DNA of 64,000 bases from Spirochaetota bacterium (GTDB lineage Bacteria; Spirochaetota; Spirochaetia; SZUA-6), in NCBI GenBank assembly GCA_013151965.1, contig JAADHF010000131.1, positions 62,001-126,000 on the forward strand. The letters run 5' to 3'. The notes beneath the pieces are model-generated. The model made no database searches and was not told the origin of the DNA. It was given only the letters and a program-made list of their open reading frames with translations. Both the position numbers and the translations under genes were made by a program. Shown in pieces: positions 1 to 7,540 of the stretch; position 1 is the first letter of the stretch; every line of letters begins with the position of its first letter.

Positions 1-24
1 GGCTGAGTGTAATTAGAAGAGGTT

Positions 25-387
25 TTGAAAACACGTTTTTACTGTGAAAATTGCGGCGGAGAGGTGCCCTTTAATGCTGAAGTCTGCCCTTACTGCGGCA
101 GGCTGTTCAGCGGTGTTAAATGTCCTATCTGCGGATTCGAAGAGAAACCCGCACTCTTTACCGAAGGGTGTCCCCAATGCGGTTATATGAGTGTTAATCT
201 TAAAGACCTGGAACAGGGTAAGGGTGTAAAGGAAAAACTTTCCGGAAAACATTCCGGAAAAAACGGAAAGCCTGCGTCGAAATTTAATAAAAAGCACCCG
301 TTTATTTCTCCGGTTCTTTTTAAGGCAGCTCTGTTGATTCTGGGCTTTCTCCTGATTTTTTTTATTTTTTTGCTCTTTAAGGTTTGA
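25..387 (+). CDS. Zinc-ribbon protein with a C-terminal membrane anchor
   Basis: Small protein of about 120 residues with four CxxC knuckles (C7/C10, C21/C24, C33/C36, C49/C52), enough for two zinc ribbons. A basic linker follows, then one hydrophobic helix at about residues 97-117. It is probably held in the cytoplasmic membrane with the ribbons in the cytoplasm. The start is a TTG preceded by an AGAAGAGG ribosome-binding site. No enzymatic motif is visible and the function is unknown. It ends about 50 bp before the citrate synthase gene, whose likely -35 box overlaps its stop codon. Confidence 0.75.
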   Translation: MKTRFYCENCGGEVPFNAEVCPYCGRLFSGVKCPICGFEEKPALFTEGCPQCGYMSVNLKDLEQGKGVKEKLSGKHSGKNGKPASKFNKKHPFISPVLFKAALLILGFLLIFFIFLLFKV

Positions 388-412
388 AAGAGGTACATAA
401 AATCTGTTATAG
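384..412 (+). promoter_or_regulatory. Putative sigma70-type promoter of gltA
   Basis: TTGAAA (384-389), a 17-bp spacer and TTATAG (407-412). Transcription would begin near 419, upstream of a strong AAGGAGG ribosome-binding site at 424-430 and the ATG at 436. This is a conventional leader, unlike several other unit heads in this window. Confidence 0.5.
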
Positions 413-435
413 TCAGGGTAAGGAAAGGAGGCGCT

Positions 436-1575
436 ATGACCGAAAAAGAAAGAATTATACCCGGTCTTGATGGAGTACCTATTGCGAAGTCGACAATATC
501 TTTTATTGACGGAGAGAAGGGAATCCTGGAGTATCGGGGGTTCCCGATTCAGGAGCTTGTGGAAAAAAGTTCTTTTGAGGAGAATTCATTCCTGCTTCTG
601 AAGGGGAGACTTCCTACAAAATCGGAACTGAAAGAATTTGATGAACAGCTCAAGGAGAACAGGGAGCTTAAGTTCCGCTTTATCGATATCTTAAAAGCTT
701 TTCCCGAGGCCGGCCATCCTATGAATGTTCTGCAGGCAAGCGTTGCAATCCTGGGTATGTATTATCCCATTAACGATGTGGAAGATGAAAAAGAGGTAGA
801 ACGGGCAATTATCATACTGCTTGCAAAAATACCGACAATTATTGCAGCATGGAACAGGATACGTCATGGTTTTGAGCCATTGGCTCCGAGAAATGATCTG
901 TCTCATTCCGCCAATTTCCTCTATATGATTCTTGGCAAAGAGCCTGATGTTAAAATGACAAATGTTATGGATGCTTCGCTTATATGCCATGCAGATCATA
1001 CAATGAATGCCTCCACCTTTACGGCACGGGTTGTTACCTCGACACAGGCAAAGCCGCATGCTGTTATATCTTCTGCAATCGGTGCTCTATCCGGCCCGCT
1101 GCACGGCGGTGCAAATGAACATGTGGTAAAAATGCTGCGGTCCATAGGTTCGGTGGAAAATGTACGTCCCTATATTCAAAATATGATACGTTCGGGAAGC
1201 AAGATAATGGGGCTGGGGCACAGGGTTTACAAGGTAAAGGACCCGAGGGCCAAAATTCTGCAGAAACTTGCCGAACTGTACTTTGCCACACACAACTCCA
1301 CGCCTCTCTTTGATGTTGCGAAGGAGGTGGAAAAATATGCGGTAAGTATTCTTAAAGATAAAAAGATATACCCTAATGTGGATTTTTACTCCGGAATAGT
1401 CTATGAAAGAATGGGAATACCTACGGACTTCTATACACCCATCTTTGTCATGGCCCGAACCGTCGGCTGGCTTGCTCACTGGAGAGAACAGCTTGCAGGC
1501 AACAGGATATTCAGACCGACGCAAATTTATATAGGCGAGCACGGGAAAAAGTACATTCCTGTGGATCAGCGATAA
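436..1575 (+). CDS. gltA: Citrate synthase
   Basis: Condenses acetyl-CoA and oxaloacetate to citrate, the entry step of the TCA cycle, in the cytoplasm. The 379-residue length suits the short bacterial type (about 370-380 residues), not the longer NADH-regulated enterobacterial enzyme. The catalytic triad is visible: H223 in the GPLHGGANE motif, H262 in GLGHRVY and D316 in VDFYSG, with normal spacing. The ATG follows an AAGGAGG site. A methylcitrate synthase role cannot be excluded from sequence alone, but an aconitase gene about 11 kb away supports a TCA role. Confidence 0.95.
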   Translation: MTEKERIIPGLDGVPIAKSTISFIDGEKGILEYRGFPIQELVEKSSFEENSFLLLKGRLPTKSELKEFDEQLKENRELKFRFIDILKAFPEAGHPMNVLQASVAILGMYYPINDVEDEKEVERAIIILLAKIPTIIAAWNRIRHGFEPLAPRNDLSHSANFLYMILGKEPDVKMTNVMDASLICHADHTMNASTFTARVVTSTQAKPHAVISSAIGALSGPLHGGANEHVVKMLRSIGSVENVRPYIQNMIRSGSKIMGLGHRVYKVKDPRAKILQKLAELYFATHNSTPLFDVAKEVEKYAVSILKDKKIYPNVDFYSGIVYERMGIPTDFYTPIFVMARTVGWLAHWREQLAGNRIFRPTQIYIGEHGKKYIPVDQR

Positions 1576-1596
1576 TTCTAATAAGAGAGCAGAGTT

Positions 1597-1614
1597 CCAC
1601 GGGCTTGCCCGTGG
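1597..1614. repeat. Perfect 8-bp-stem hairpin between convergent genes
   Basis: CCACGGGC-TT-GCCCGTGG is a perfect palindrome with a 2-nt loop, lying between the end of gltA and the end of the convergent PEGA lipoprotein gene. Neither strand has a T-run after it, so it is not a classical intrinsic terminator. It could block transcription from both sides, protect 3' ends, or be one copy of a dispersed palindromic repeat. Confidence 0.55.
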
Positions 1615-1626
1615 GGTATCCGGATC

Positions 1627-3294
1627 TTAATAGACAAAAGAAATACCGCCTCCGGAGAAGAGGTAGAAATTCTGTATCGATTCGAATTCCCCTGCAGCAA
1701 TAAACGAAAGGAAGAGCCGTGTGCCGGGAAGCATCCAGTTTATCTCTGCTCCTGCCTGGAGGGGCAAGTCTGCAAATTTAAATGCAGTAAACGGAGCCGA
1801 CCGCAGAGAAGCTGATATTCCGGCTGTCAGTGAGCCGAAGTCGAGCAGGATGCCTGCCTGTTGATAGAGCCATGAGAATAGCCCTGCAGTACCTGTGATA
1901 TTTTTATCATCGGGATAAATAACAGGAAAAGGGGCAAGTATTATTCCGGGGGAATAGACCAGGTTAAAAAATCCTGCGGATAACTGAAGCGGTATTCCTG
2001 CTGAAATACCTGTACTGTTGGCAAATCTGTCCGTTGTAGTGCCCTCTTGATAGGAAGCCTTTATAAATAAGCCGGCATTAAAACTTAACGGTGACCGCAG
2101 ACGGACTATCCGCCTTTTTAAAGATATACTTGCACCCATAGGTATATTATCCGTATTTCCCAGGATAAGGCTGCCCAGAATATTCAGTTCATATTCTCTT
2201 CCGATTCCAAAGCGCATCGAAAGATCTGCGGGAGCTGTAAAAACCGGTACTTCATCGACAGGTTCCAGGTGGCCGGTTAATATGAAGGATATCTGTAAAT
2301 CACCGAAGGGAAGAATCGCCGCAGTTGGAGAATAGAGAAGCCCGGAAGTACCGTTCCACAAAGTACGGTATCCTATCATAACTGAACTGTCGATAGTTAT
2401 ACTGATTGTTTCGGTTTCGGTAACGGATGAATCCTTCGATTTGCCTGTAAGCACGACCCTGTATGTGCCGTCGGGCAGCGGTTTGCCCTTTATGTCTCTC
2501 CCTTTCCACATTAGATGCTGGTTCCATGAGGAGAAAGATTTGAATTCTTTGTTAAATACAACAGTATCACTGCTATTGTAAATTTTAATATTCCCTGTTC
2601 CCCATGATGTAACCTTAAATGACAGTTTTACATTCCCCGTTAGCCCCGGGTTTGCGGGGTTAAAAACATCACGGGATGATGCAAGGCCCGATATGTGGAA
2701 TTTTGCTTTTTCCAGGGCAGCATTAATATTAAATACTTCATTTTCATTAACCTGAAGTTCCTTTGTATAATCGTTGTAGCCGAAGAGACGAATATCCAAT
2801 GAGTACCTGCCTACCGGAAGTTCGTGCATTCCTTCGGACAGAAGCTGACCGTCCAGCTCTATCGATGCTTCGGAGGGTGTCACTTTTATAAAAAGGTAAC
2901 CGGTTATCCGCTTTAAATCGGTAGTATAGATTAGAAGACCGCCTTTGTAGTCTATGCTTACAGCCTTACTGTAGTATCCCTCCTTACGGATGATCAGCCT
3001 GTAATTTCCCGTTTCCATATCTTCTATTAAAATGGGTGTTGTTCCCATGTACTTGTTATCGATAAACAGTTCGGCGTTATCCGGATTGGTAACTATTTTT
3101 AATCCCCTTTTCCCGGATTTTTCTGCTTCGGAACTGCTGTTTTCCTTGCCCTTCGTTTCCTTGGTACCGGACTGGCCTTTAGCGGATTTTTCCTGTTTTA
3201 CTATGTCTGTATATAGAGATCCTCTGGAAGTAGTGCAGGAAAAAAGAAATAAAAGTAAAATAATGTATATGATATACATAATGTATTTTTTCAT
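1627..3294 (-). CDS. PEGA-domain lipoprotein with a FlgD-like module and barrel-like C-terminus
   Basis: Exported lipoprotein of 555 residues. Its hydrophobic signal ends in the lipobox LFSC with the acylated Cys at position 20. After a charged low-complexity linker come two PEGA domains (about residues 65-120 and 130-195). A FlgD-like Ig module follows at about 205-300, with the typical WxGxDxxGxxLPDGTY pattern. The remainder, to residue 555, is rich in alternating hydrophobic and polar strands and ends in GGGISFVY, which resembles an outer-membrane barrel signal. PEGA domains are thought to bind surface or cell-wall partners. Exact role unknown; it is monocistronic with its own divergent promoter. 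Confidence 0.75.
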   Translation of the reverse strand: MKKYIMYIIYIILLLFLFSCTTSRGSLYTDIVKQEKSAKGQSGTKETKGKENSSSEAEKSGKRGLKIVTNPDNAELFIDNKYMGTTPILIEDMETGNYRLIIRKEGYYSKAVSIDYKGGLLIYTTDLKRITGYLFIKVTPSEASIELDGQLLSEGMHELPVGRYSLDIRLFGYNDYTKELQVNENEVFNINAALEKAKFHISGLASSRDVFNPANPGLTGNVKLSFKVTSWGTGNIKIYNSSDTVVFNKEFKSFSSWNQHLMWKGRDIKGKPLPDGTYRVVLTGKSKDSSVTETETISITIDSSVMIGYRTLWNGTSGLLYSPTAAILPFGDLQISFILTGHLEPVDEVPVFTAPADLSMRFGIGREYELNILGSLILGNTDNIPMGASISLKRRIVRLRSPLSFNAGLFIKASYQEGTTTDRFANSTGISAGIPLQLSAGFFNLVYSPGIILAPFPVIYPDDKNITGTAGLFSWLYQQAGILLDFGSLTAGISASLRSAPFTAFKFADLPLQAGAEINWMLPGTRLFLSFIAAGEFESIQNFYLFSGGGISFVY

Positions 3295-3304
3295 GACACT
3301 ACCG

Positions 3305-3334
3305 ATTATAATCCGAAGGCACGGGAGTAATCAA
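3305..3334 (-). promoter_or_regulatory. Putative promoter of the PEGA lipoprotein, 10 nt from its ATG
   Basis: Read on the minus strand: TTGATT (3334-3329), an 18-bp spacer, TATAAT (3310-3305), then only 10 nt to the ATG at 3294. No AGGA-like site lies in those 10 nt, so the transcript would have almost no leader. Confidence 0.5.
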
Positions 3335-3358
3335 TTAAAAATGATAATTAATTTACTA

Positions 3359-3388
3359 TTGCATAATAATGTTTTTAACCGATACAAT
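3359..3388 (+). promoter_or_regulatory. Putative promoter of the potassium channel gene
   Basis: TTGCAT (3359-3364), an 18-bp spacer and TACAAT (3383-3388). Transcription would start near 3395. That is downstream of an in-frame ATG at 3369 and upstream of the ATG at 3417, and so favours the later start. Confidence 0.45.
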
Positions 3389-3416
3389 AAGTGATAAGCA
3401 AGTTATAAGGGCCGGT

Positions 3417-4619
3417 ATGCAGTCGAAAAGAAAAATAAAAAAAGAAAGACGAATCAATTTCTTTTACAAGGTTAAAGAATTATATCTCGATCTTAAAAAG
3501 GAAAAACTTCCGAATCTTCTGATTGTTGTATTTATTATGGTACTGATAGGAGGTGCGCTGGTTTTTCTTGCCGAGGTCAAAAAAAATCATTCGATGTTTT
3601 CTGATTTTTTTGATGCCTTCTGGTGGGCAGTTGTAACGATTACAACGGTGGGATATGGTGATAAATATCCAATAACAGCAACCGGCAGAATACTGGCTCT
3701 TTTTCTTATGCTTATGGGTGTTGTAACTACTTCGATACTTTCAGGAACAATAGCGAGTATTTTCGTGGACAGAAAAATCAGGGAGGGTAAAGGTTTGCAA
3801 GATGTATCCATGCGAAATCATCTGGTATTATGCGGCTGGAATAAGAATGCGGAGCAGATACTCGATGGAATCGGAAAAATATCCGGCAGAAGCAAGCAGG
3901 AAATTGTACTGATAAATGAAATGGATCCTGAAGAATTTCAGTCTCTGACTTCGAAATTTCAGGATATCGATTTAAGGTTTGTTCGCGGTGATTATACACA
4001 CGAAGTTATTCTGAAAAAGAGTTCGATTGTAAATGCAAAAGCTGCTATTCTCCTCTCCGATGAATCCGGCGAAAACAGCCTGGATAATGCAGACGAAAGG
4101 ACGATTCTGGCATCGCTTGCCATCAAGTCTATGAATCCCGATATTATTTTAAGTGCGGAAATAGTAAATCCGGAAAATGAACAGCACCTTAAAAGGGCAA
4201 ATGTCGATGACATTATTATCTACGGTGAATTTAACGGTTTTCTTCTTGCAAGTTCGACAATGTCGAATGGTATTCCTCTGCTTGTAAAAGAACTCCTCTC
4301 CTTTGAAAGCAGGAATGTACTTAAGAATATTCCGATCCCCGCTCAGTTTATCGGCAGAAGTTTTATCGAGCTTGCGGACCATTTCCTGAAAAACGGCGAG
4401 GGTATTCTGATCGGTGTATTGTCGGAGGAAAAGAAGATGACTCTGGATGATATCCTGTCCGATGATTCTTCCGCCATAGATGCTTTTATTAAACGAAAGT
4501 TTGCCGAAGCGGAAATAGATCTGTATGAAAGTGCAGAAAAGGAAGAACTGCAGATAAAACTGAATCCGGGTAAGGATTATACTATCAGAGACAACGACTC
4601 GGCTTTTATATTGGGTTGA
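3417..4619 (+). CDS. Two-TM potassium channel with a cytoplasmic RCK (TrkA-N) domain
   Basis: Inner-membrane K+ channel subunit. It has a basic cytoplasmic start, TM1, a pore loop with the selectivity filter TVGYGD (about residues 77-82) and TM2. An RCK domain follows, starting at about residue 130 (NHLVLCGWN, a degenerate GxGxxG-like nucleotide fold). A further C-terminal domain is present. The architecture matches MthK or Kch-like tetrameric channels gated by ligand binding to RCK. I chose the ATG at 3417 over 3369 because an AAGGG site precedes it and the likely promoter lies between the two. A cNMP-binding gene follows 13 bp downstream, probably co-transcribed. Confidence 0.9.
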   Translation: MQSKRKIKKERRINFFYKVKELYLDLKKEKLPNLLIVVFIMVLIGGALVFLAEVKKNHSMFSDFFDAFWWAVVTITTVGYGDKYPITATGRILALFLMLMGVVTTSILSGTIASIFVDRKIREGKGLQDVSMRNHLVLCGWNKNAEQILDGIGKISGRSKQEIVLINEMDPEEFQSLTSKFQDIDLRFVRGDYTHEVILKKSSIVNAKAAILLSDESGENSLDNADERTILASLAIKSMNPDIILSAEIVNPENEQHLKRANVDDIIIYGEFNGFLLASSTMSNGIPLLVKELLSFESRNVLKNIPIPAQFIGRSFIELADHFLKNGEGILIGVLSEEKKMTLDDILSDDSSAIDAFIKRKFAEAEIDLYESAEKEELQIKLNPGKDYTIRDNDSAFILG

Positions 4620-4632
4620 TCAGGAGCAGATT

Positions 4633-5145
4633 ATGGGAAAGAAGAAGCAAAGCGATCTGTTAAAAAAGGTTGGTATTCTCTCCGATTTAACAGAAGCGGA
4701 AAGAAATCTTATTTTCAAAATCGCAAGAAAGGTCGAGGTATCATCCGGTGATATAATAATGAGAGAAGGAGAGATAGGAGATTCCATGTTTCTGTTTCTC
4801 GAGGGAGAGGTCGAAGTAAGCAAGAATTTAACATTAAAGGTAGGTAAAAGAGGTTTCAGTAAAGCTGAAAAATCTATGGTTAAACTTAACGCTGATTACG
4901 TATCATTTTTCGGGGATATGGCAATGTTCGAAAACGATACGAGAAGTGCCACGATAACGGCATCCGCAGACTGTCTTCTCTACGAGATAAAGAGGGATGA
5001 TTTCGAAAAATTATGCAGTGAACATCCGGAAATAGGGTATAAGGTAATTCGGAAGATTGCCACCGTACTATGCAAGAGGGTACGTAAAGGCAATCAGGAT
5101 GTCCTTAAATTAACAACGGCATTAAGTATTGCTCTGTCGAAATAA
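4633..5145 (+). CDS. Cyclic-nucleotide-binding domain protein
   Basis: Stand-alone CAP_ED (cNMP-binding) protein of 170 residues without a DNA-binding tail. The beta-roll is recognisable from REGEIGDSMF (about 40-50) and the phosphate-binding cassette FGDMAMF...TRSATI. The cassette carries Asp where most family members have Glu (FGE), while the phosphate-binding Arg is present. An extra segment rich in Lys sits between beta-strands before the cassette. It follows the RCK channel gene by 13 bp with its own GGAG site. It may be a soluble regulator of that channel, which is inference from position only. The ligand (cAMP, cGMP or none) is unknown. Confidence 0.8.
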   Translation: MGKKKQSDLLKKVGILSDLTEAERNLIFKIARKVEVSSGDIIMREGEIGDSMFLFLEGEVEVSKNLTLKVGKRGFSKAEKSMVKLNADYVSFFGDMAMFENDTRSATITASADCLLYEIKRDDFEKLCSEHPEIGYKVIRKIATVLCKRVRKGNQDVLKLTTALSIALSK

Positions 5146-5152
5146 CCGTATT

Positions 5153-5698
5153 ATGAAACGAAGTATCATTAAAATCCTTTTATTTATATCACTTCTGGTT
5201 TCTCTGGATGCACAATCGGCATTAGCGGATGCTAAGAAACTGCCCATGGGTTTCCGGTCGATACTTCTCGGCATGACGGTTAATGAGGTTAAGGAAAAGC
5301 TTTCCGCTGATCTGTACTTTAACTACAGGGGTGATCCGGATGTAAGCCTTTTACCTGAACCGGAACAGATACTTATTAACAGTACAGGAAATTCATATAT
5401 AAACATGGGATATTTTCAGTTTTACAGGGGAAAACTGTTCAGTATTATTCTGGAAATAAACAGGGATAAAATGGATTATTATTCCATCTATACCACACTT
5501 ACCGGAAAATACGGAGAACCCGGTTCTCTCTCTCCCGGTGAGGCTGTCTGGCAGTCCTTAAGTGTTCGTTTATCTCTGGAAAAACCTTTGACTGTTAAAT
5601 ACATGGATGAAAAGGTTTTTAAAAAATTAAAGGAAAGGGGAAGAACGCGGGAAAATCTGAATAATATCTCACGCAAAGATTTTCTCGATCAGTTCTGA
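5153..5698 (+). CDS. Exported protein with a BamE/SmpA-like motif
   Basis: Protein of 181 residues with a signal peptide (about 1-25, ending near SALA). Residues about 35-50 read ILLGMTVNEVKEKL, the pattern of small periplasmic alpha/beta proteins of the BamE/SmpA-like fold. The rest is unassigned. The ATG at 5153 lies 8 bp after the stop of the cNMP gene and gives a clean signal peptide, so it was preferred over an upstream in-frame ATG at 5129 that would overlap the previous gene. Function unknown. Confidence 0.65.
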   Translation: MKRSIIKILLFISLLVSLDAQSALADAKKLPMGFRSILLGMTVNEVKEKLSADLYFNYRGDPDVSLLPEPEQILINSTGNSYINMGYFQFYRGKLFSIILEINRDKMDYYSIYTTLTGKYGEPGSLSPGEAVWQSLSVRLSLEKPLTVKYMDEKVFKKLKERGRTRENLNNISRKDFLDQF

Positions 5699-5704
5699 TT
5701 TATT

Positions 5705-6868
5705 ATGATTATTTTAAGAAAAGAGAAAATACGTTCGGTAATGCAGTATAAACATCCCTGGATTTTTAAAAACACTATTAAAAGAATTACAGGCGGACAT
5801 GCAAACGGAGATCTCGTAGAAATCAGATCGGAAGACAATATTGAAATAGGATATGGTTTCTATTCTCCGAACAGTCTTATAGCGGTAAGAATGGTGTGTT
5901 TCGGCAGCTGCAGACCGGAAGGCATGTGGGTGGATGAAAAAATAAAGTCTGCAGTTAAGCTGCGGCGGCAGATGCATATAAACTCCAATGCATTCCGCCT
6001 TATTAATTCCGAAGGTGATTTTTTCCCCGGCCTTATAGTCGATGTCTATAACAGTACGGCTGTTATAAAGATACAGATAAGGGGAATCGAGAAAATTATC
6101 GGGAACATTGTGTCGGCGGTTAAAGAGTATCTTCCTGTAAAGTGCATATATCTGAAAAGGGATGAAAAGGCTGCAAGAGTGGAAAAACTGGAATTGGAAG
6201 GGGGGTATCTCTCCGGAACCGGAGACGGGAGAGAGATTATAGAAGAAAACGGCTTAAGTTTTATCGTCGATATTTCCCGGGGACAGAAAACAGGTTTTTA
6301 TCTCGATCAGCGGGAGAACAGAGTTATAGCCGAGGCTATCTCAGAAGAAAAGAATGTTCTTAACCTTTTTTCTTACACAGGCGGATTTGCACTTTTCGCT
6401 TCGAAAGGAGGTGCATCCGGAGTCTGTTCGGTGGAAAATTCCTCTTATGCAGTTGAACTCTCCGAAGAAAATGAAAAATTGAACAAAGGAAAGCTAAAGG
6501 GAACTCTCGAATGGAAACGCGGTGATGTTTTTGAATTTCTTAAAAGCTGCGGAACCTTTGATGTTATTGTTCTGGACCCTCCTCCGTTTGCCAGGAAAAA
6601 ACAGGAAGTTCCCGGTGCATTACGGGGCTACGGCACACTTCATGAGCTGGCATTTACCGGATTAAAAAAAGAGGGTTTTCTTTTAACATTCTCCTGTTCG
6701 GGAAGTATTACCGGGAAGATGTTTAAAGATATGCTTTTAAGGTCTGCCCTTGTGTCGGGGAGGGATGTCCGGCTTGTATCGGAGCTCCATGCGGCAAAGG
6801 ATCATCCGGTTTCTCTCTTTCATCCGGAGGGCGAATATCTTAAGGGATGGCTTGTCTATGTTAAGTAG
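5705..6868 (+). CDS. Class I SAM-dependent rRNA (cytosine-C5) methyltransferase, RlmI-like
   Basis: 387-residue RNA methyltransferase with an N-terminal PUA domain (HPWIFKNTI, about 16-24). An EEHUD-like middle region contains GQKTGFYLDQREN, and a Rossmann methyltransferase domain follows. SAM-binding motif I is NLFSYTGGFALFA (about 218-230) and the catalytic motif IV region is VLDPPPFARKK (about 288-298). This order and length match RlmI/YccW, which makes m5C in 23S rRNA; the exact target here is inferred. It starts 6 bp after the previous stop and overlaps the next gene by 11 bp. Confidence 0.85.
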   Translation: MIILRKEKIRSVMQYKHPWIFKNTIKRITGGHANGDLVEIRSEDNIEIGYGFYSPNSLIAVRMVCFGSCRPEGMWVDEKIKSAVKLRRQMHINSNAFRLINSEGDFFPGLIVDVYNSTAVIKIQIRGIEKIIGNIVSAVKEYLPVKCIYLKRDEKAARVEKLELEGGYLSGTGDGREIIEENGLSFIVDISRGQKTGFYLDQRENRVIAEAISEEKNVLNLFSYTGGFALFASKGGASGVCSVENSSYAVELSEENEKLNKGKLKGTLEWKRGDVFEFLKSCGTFDVIVLDPPPFARKKQEVPGALRGYGTLHELAFTGLKKEGFLLTFSCSGSITGKMFKDMLLRSALVSGRDVRLVSELHAAKDHPVSLFHPEGEYLKGWLVYVK

Positions 6869-7301
6869 ATATTTTCTGCCTGCTGCACTCGTATATTTTA
6901 TTTTAATGGCTTCATGCGGCAGCGGTCTTAAAAAGGTTATAGTAAAAATAAAGGGGACGCCCTTGACAGTGGAGATAGCCGGAACCGATTCGGAGCGTGA
7001 ACACGGTTTGATGGACAGAAAAAAGTTAGGGAAATATACCGGAATGCTCTTTGTCTTTAAAGAGGATCAGCATCTTTCTTTCTGGATGAAAGATACGTTT
7101 ATTCCCCTGTCGATTGCCTTTCTCTCCAGGGAAGGAAAAATTCTGGAGATAGAAGACATGAAGCCGATGTCGGAAAGGATAATACGTTCGAAATATTCCA
7201 GCCGTTTTGCCCTTGAGGTTAATAAAGGGCTCTTTAATGAAATCGGTGCCTCTGTTGGTGATTATGTGGAATTCCCTGCGGATTTTAAAAAAGCTTACTG
7301 A
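6858..7301 (+). CDS. DUF192 lipoprotein
   Basis: Short exported protein of 147 residues. The signal peptide ends in the lipobox LMASC with Cys20. The DUF192 domain fills the rest, with its typical REHGLMDRKKL, GMLFVF and FWMKDTFIPLSIAF motifs. DUF192 proteins are small, usually secreted beta-barrel proteins of unsettled function. The ATG at 6858 lies inside the end of the methyltransferase gene (11-bp overlap), and earlier in-frame ATGs would remove the clean signal peptide. Its stop overlaps the convergent xseB end by 7 bp. Confidence 0.8.
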   Translation: MLSRYFLPAALVYFILMASCGSGLKKVIVKIKGTPLTVEIAGTDSEREHGLMDRKKLGKYTGMLFVFKEDQHLSFWMKDTFIPLSIAFLSREGKILEIEDMKPMSERIIRSKYSSRFALEVNKGLFNEIGASVGDYVEFPADFKKAY

Positions 7302-7540
7302 TCACGTTCGTTATCCAATTCCGGGAAAAGTTCGAGTCTGGGTTCCTCCCCGGTTTTTTCCGGTTCATTGGTAAGAATTTGTATTTTTCTTTCTACCTTC
7401 GCGAGCTCTTTTTCCAGTTGTCCGGCTATTTTTGTTCCCTCTTCGAAGAGCGCAATTGCCTGTTCCAGGGGTAACTGACCGTCTCTTAATTTATCCGCAA
7501 GCTCTTCCAGCCTTGCTAATTTTTCTTCAAAAGTTTTCAT
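7295..7540 (-). CDS. xseB: Exodeoxyribonuclease VII small subunit
   Basis: 81-residue helical protein with the family pattern FEEKLARLEEL...LRDGQLPLEQAIALFEEGTKI. It is the small subunit that binds the long helical C-terminal region of XseA and is required for ExoVII activity on single-stranded DNA. The start overlaps the end of xseA by 14 bp, typical of translational coupling. It ends convergently against the DUF192 lipoprotein gene with a 7-bp overlap and no visible terminator. Confidence 0.92.
   Translation of the reverse strand: MKTFEEKLARLEELADKLRDGQLPLEQAIALFEEGTKIAGQLEKELAKVERKIQILTNEPEKTGEEPRLELFPELDNERDQ

Noticed and set aside
3369-3416. Earlier ATG of the potassium channel gene
   Set aside because: It has no ribosome-binding site and lies upstream of the likely transcription start; the ATG at 3417 has AAGGG in front.
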